17,742 bases of DNA, taken from the NCBI GenBank assembly GCA_038230775.1, contig JBBRMQ010000068.1, positions 1-17,742 of the forward strand, read 5' to 3'. The stretch is from JBBRMQ01 sp038230775. Lineage in GTDB: Bacteria; Acidobacteriota; Thermoanaerobaculia; Gp7-AA8. The notes below the pieces were generated by a model that was not told the origin of the DNA, did no database searches, and worked only from the letters and a program-made list of their open reading frames with translations. Shown here one piece after another: positions 15,226-17,742 of this stretch (its first letter is position 1; the number at the start of each line of letters is the position of its first letter). A program made the translations under genes and the position numbers.

Positions 15226-16556
15226 CGCAGGTCGGAGGTCGCGGGTCGGAGGTCGGAAAAGAAGCAGCCGATGTGCTCATCCTCGGCGGCGGGATCTCCG
15301 GCATCGCGCTGGCCGCGCATCTCGGGGCCGACGTTGAAGTGCTCGAAAAGCGGTCGCGCATCGGCGGGTTGTCCGGATCGATCATCGAGGACGGGTTCAC
15401 CTTCGACGCCGCGGGGCCGCACATCATGTTCAGCAAGAACAAGGATGTGCTGAACCTGATGGTGAGCGTGTTAGGCGAGAACGTCCACCAGAAGCGGCGG
15501 GACAACAAGATCTGGTTCAAAGGCCGCCTGGTGAAGTATCCGTTCGAGAACGATCTGGCATCGCTGCCGCCGGAAGACAACTTCGAGTGCATCTACGGCT
15601 ATCTCAAGAATCCGAAGCAGGATTCCACACCGGCGAACCTCGCCGAGTGGTCGTACGCCACGTTCGGCAAGGGCATCTCGGAGAAGTACTTCATCCCGTA
15701 CAACCGCAAGATCTGGAACTACGACCCGGAGAAGATCGGGCTCGACTTCGTGTCGCGCATTCCAAAGCCTCCGATGGAAGACGTCCTGAGGTCGTCGATC
15801 GGAATTCCGACCGAAGGCTATCTGCACCAACTTCATTTTTTCTATCCGGTGCACGATGGTTACGAGGCCGTCGTGCACGCATTCGCAAAGCGGGTACGGG
15901 GATCGATCCGGACATCGGAACCGGTGACGTCCGTGCGGCGCGATGGCGAACGTTGGCGGGTGGAGAGTGCCGGCGGCGAGCGGACCGCGCGCGAGCTTGT
16001 TTCAACCATTCCCATCCACGAGCTGTTGTCGGTGTGGCCGGACGCGCCGGAAGCCGCGCGCGATGCGGCCGCGAGACTGCGTTACAACTCGCTGATCAAT
16101 GTGCTGATCGGCTGCGATGAGGATCGTGGGTTTCCCTACACCGCGATCTACGTGCCCGACCCCGACATCCTTTTTCACCGACTCTCGTTTCCGAAGAACT
16201 TCAGCGAGTACGCGGTCCCAGCCGGTCGCTCATCGATCATGGCCGAGATCACGTCGAACGAAGGCGATGGCGTGTGGGAGATGCCGGACGAACAGATCCT
16301 CGATCGCACAATCGGAGAGCTGCAGCGGATGGGATTTCTGGATCGGGCGCACGTCGTGTACCGCCGCGTGGTCCGTCTGCAATACGGCTATCCGGTCTAC
16401 GATCTCGACTACCGCAAGAATGTGACGATGCTCCGCCACGCCGTGGAATCGACGGGCCTTCGCCTGTTAGGCCGTTTCGCGCAATTCGACTACATCAACT
16501 CGGATGTGTGCGTGGAGCGCGCGCTGGCGATGGCGGCCGAGCTCTCCCATGGATGA
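15222..16556 (+). CDS. FAD-dependent oxidoreductase, UDP-galactopyranose-mutase-like
   Basis: This 444-residue protein starts with an FAD-binding Rossmann motif, VLILGGGISGIALA (18-31). The family continues with VLEKRSRIGGLSGS and FDAAGPHIMFSKN. The YPFENDLASLP segment and FGKGISEKYFIPYNRKIW are characteristic of UGM-like amine-oxidase-fold proteins in polysaccharide clusters. The C-terminus carries GLRLLGRFAQFDYINSD, an FAD-contact region. UGM contracts UDP-galactopyranose to the furanose with reduced FAD; this relative may act on another nucleotide sugar. GTG 15222 overlaps the kinase stop by four bases. It would add a repeat-encoded, unusual N-terminus (VGGRGSEVG). GTG 15273, with GGAAAAGAAG eight bases upstream, is a credible alternative start that leaves a short spacer. 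Confidence 0.85.
   Translation: MTQVGGRGSEVGKEAADVLILGGGISGIALAAHLGADVEVLEKRSRIGGLSGSIIEDGFTFDAAGPHIMFSKNKDVLNLMVSVLGENVHQKRRDNKIWFKGRLVKYPFENDLASLPPEDNFECIYGYLKNPKQDSTPANLAEWSYATFGKGISEKYFIPYNRKIWNYDPEKIGLDFVSRIPKPPMEDVLRSSIGIPTEGYLHQLHFFYPVHDGYEAVVHAFAKRVRGSIRTSEPVTSVRRDGERWRVESAGGERTARELVSTIPIHELLSVWPDAPEAARDAAARLRYNSLINVLIGCDEDRGFPYTAIYVPDPDILFHRLSFPKNFSEYAVPAGRSSIMAEITSNEGDGVWEMPDEQILDRTIGELQRMGFLDRAHVVYRRVVRLQYGYPVYDLDYRKNVTMLRHAVESTGLRLLGRFAQFDYINSDVCVERALAMAAELSHG
15230..15255. repeat. 14-base tandem direct repeat
   Basis: GGTCGGAGGTCG occurs at 15230-15241 and again at 15244-15255, a period of 14. Each unit also contains two near-repeats of GGTCG. It lies at the junction between the HddA-like kinase and the flavoenzyme, either inside the first codons of the latter or in the spacer before a later start. 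Confidence 0.8.
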
Positions 16557-17271
16557 GAACGCGCCCTACACCTATTTCGAAGACGTCAACTGGGGTCTTC
16601 TCCGCTTGTGGGGCCAACGGCGCCACCTCGACGTTCTCGACGTCGGGTGCGGGTTTGCCACGACCGCGCAGCATCTGCGCGCCGGCGGCAATCGCGTGTG
16701 GGGGATCGAATCGAACGCCAGCGCCGCCGAAGTGGCGCGATCGCGCATCGATCAGGTCATCGAAGCGGATCTTCAGGACGTCGAGGCCATCGGCGGCCAG
16801 CGGTTCGACGTCATCGTCTTCGCCGACGTGCTCGAGCATCTCGCCTGGCCCATCGGAGTCCTGAAGCGGTACGTTGGTCTGCTCAAGCCTGGCGGCAGCA
16901 TCATCGTTTCTCTGCCCAACGTGGGACTGTGGTCGGTGCGGCTCGGCCTGATGTTCGGCCGCTTCAACTACGATGAAAGCGGAGTGCTCGATCGGACGCA
17001 TCTTCGCTTCTTCACCCGGCGCAGCGCCGTCGAGATGTTGCGGGGCGCGGGCCTCCGACCCTTTCGTCGCACGTACAATCCCGGACTGGTGCGGCCTTTC
17101 GTACCACTGGCGAAGAAGTTTCTCGGGCGCGGCGGAGCTGCAGGATCGATTCTCGAATCGAAGCCCTATCGCGCCTATCTCAAATGGGTCTATCCGATCG
17201 AGCGCGCGATCGCACGCGTGTGGCCGGGGATGCTCGCGTTTCAGATGATCTTCGAGGCGCGGCCGCAGTGA
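16549..17271 (+). CDS. Class I SAM-dependent methyltransferase
   Basis: This 240-residue protein has SAM motif I VLDVGCGFATTA (29-40), the acidic IESNASAAEVAR, and FADVLEHLAWPIGVLK followed by LLKPGGSIIVSLPNVG. The later LDRTHLRFFTRRSAVEMLRGAGL is common in methyltransferases of O-antigen and capsule clusters. A likely role is methylation of a sugar or of the chain end of the glycan. ATG 16549 overlaps the flavoenzyme by eight bases. The in-frame GTG 16504 upstream lies deeper inside that gene and would add a 15-residue run of shadow sequence. The C-terminal region (about 185-240) is basic and partly hydrophobic and could touch the membrane. Confidence 0.87.
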   Translation: MDENAPYTYFEDVNWGLLRLWGQRRHLDVLDVGCGFATTAQHLRAGGNRVWGIESNASAAEVARSRIDQVIEADLQDVEAIGGQRFDVIVFADVLEHLAWPIGVLKRYVGLLKPGGSIIVSLPNVGLWSVRLGLMFGRFNYDESGVLDRTHLRFFTRRSAVEMLRGAGLRPFRRTYNPGLVRPFVPLAKKFLGRGGAAGSILESKPYRAYLKWVYPIERAIARVWPGMLAFQMIFEARPQ

Positions 17272-17742
17272 AGCTCACCGTCGCAATGATCACGATGAAC
17301 GAGGAACGTGCGGTCGAAAAAGTCGTTCGCGACATCCGCGCCGTGGTCCCGCAGGCCGACATTCTTCTTGTCGACTCCAGCCGCGATCGCACCGCGGAGA
17401 TCGCGGAAGGATTGGGCTGCCGGGTGATCAAACAGTTTCCGCCGAAGGGTTACGGCCCGGCGATGGATCGCGCCGTCCGCGAGAGTCACAGCGAGATCGT
17501 CGTGACGCTCGACTGCGATGACACCTATCCGGTCGAAGCCATCCCGCATCTCGTCTCGCTCATCGACAATGGCGCCGATCTCGTCAACGCCACGCGACTG
17601 GCAACGCGGCCGAAGGCCATGCCATTCGCCAACTACCTTGCCAATCGCGTCTTCGCCTGGACCGCACGTGTTCTGCACGGCATCAAGACAACGGACGTTC
17701 ACAGCGGGATGCGCGCGTACCGCAAGTCGATGATCGATGCCG
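17268..17742 (+). CDS. Family 2 glycosyltransferase, 5' part (runs off window)
   Basis: The frame is open from GTG 17268 to the right edge, covering 158 codons. It begins VKLTVAMITMNEERAVEKVV, the usual GT2 start with the nucleotide-binding strand. Then come ILLVDSSRDRTAEIAEGLG, KGYGPAMDRAV and the metal-binding LDCDDTYP motif near residue 84. NATRLATRP and THSGMR-type residues (TDVHSGMRAYRKS) follow, as in Dpm1-like polyprenyl-phosphate glycosyltransferases. The start overlaps the upstream TGA by four bases (GTGA). The C-terminus is outside the window, so membrane anchors cannot be judged. Confidence 0.88.
   Translation, partial: MKLTVAMITMNEERAVEKVVRDIRAVVPQADILLVDSSRDRTAEIAEGLGCRVIKQFPPKGYGPAMDRAVRESHSEIVVTLDCDDTYPVEAIPHLVSLIDNGADLVNATRLATRPKAMPFANYLANRVFAWTARVLHGIKTTDVHSGMRAYRKSMIDA

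Overview
The window comes from the chromosome of a GC-rich bacterium. It opens with the 3' end of a 23S rRNA gene, a complete 5S rRNA and a strong intrinsic terminator. The remaining ~17 kb is one surface-glycan gene cluster: glycosyltransferases, sugar methyltransferases, a lipid-linked-glycan flippase and a D-glycero-D-manno-heptose precursor module. An LPS, O-antigen or exopolysaccharide-type product fits, so a Gram-negative-type envelope is likely. Nothing fixes the phylum. Base composition, the FkbM, DUF2304 and MTase/GT2-fusion content and the rRNA are compatible with Acidobacteriota or a similar environmental phylum, but that is a guess.

Layout. (1) 1-605: rRNA operon end and terminator. 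(2) 630-8713, plus strand: a GT-C membrane glycosyltransferase; a decayed and an intact copy of a tandemly duplicated MTase-remnant/GT2 gene; an FkbM methyltransferase; an unrecognised polytopic membrane protein; a Wzx-type flippase; and a class I methyltransferase. (3) 8771-11184, minus strand: a four-gene operon read leftward, holding a GmhA-like SIS isomerase, a Dpm1-like GT2, a small DUF2304 membrane protein and a second GT2. (4) 11183 to the right edge, plus strand: a tightly overlapping operon with a GT39-like membrane glycosyltransferase, a GmhB-like phosphatase, a TalC-like transaldolase, an HddA-like heptose kinase, a UDP-galactopyranose-mutase-like flavoenzyme, a class I methyltransferase and a GT2 cut by the window end. 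Blocks 3 and 4 diverge from start codons that share the same CATG.

How the genes fit together (inference from families). The transaldolase could make sedoheptulose-7-phosphate. The SIS protein would isomerise it to D-glycero-D-manno-heptose-7-phosphate, HddA phosphorylate C1 and GmhB remove the 7-phosphate. This is the GDP-heptose branch; the expected last enzyme, the guanylyltransferase HddC, is not in the window. GT2 enzymes would assemble the repeat or make polyprenyl-phosphate sugars, GT-C enzymes would use those on the outer face of the membrane, methyltransferases would decorate the glycan and the flippase would export it.

Points of most interest: the duplicated GT2 pair with its decaying upstream copy and a methyltransferase domain lacking its SAM-binding motif in both copies; a REP-like palindromic element read in frame inside the GT39-like gene; the heptose module with a dedicated transaldolase and a mutase-like flavoenzyme; and the zero-spacing divergent start codons. 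No tRNA, CRISPR array, insertion sequence or prophage gene was seen.
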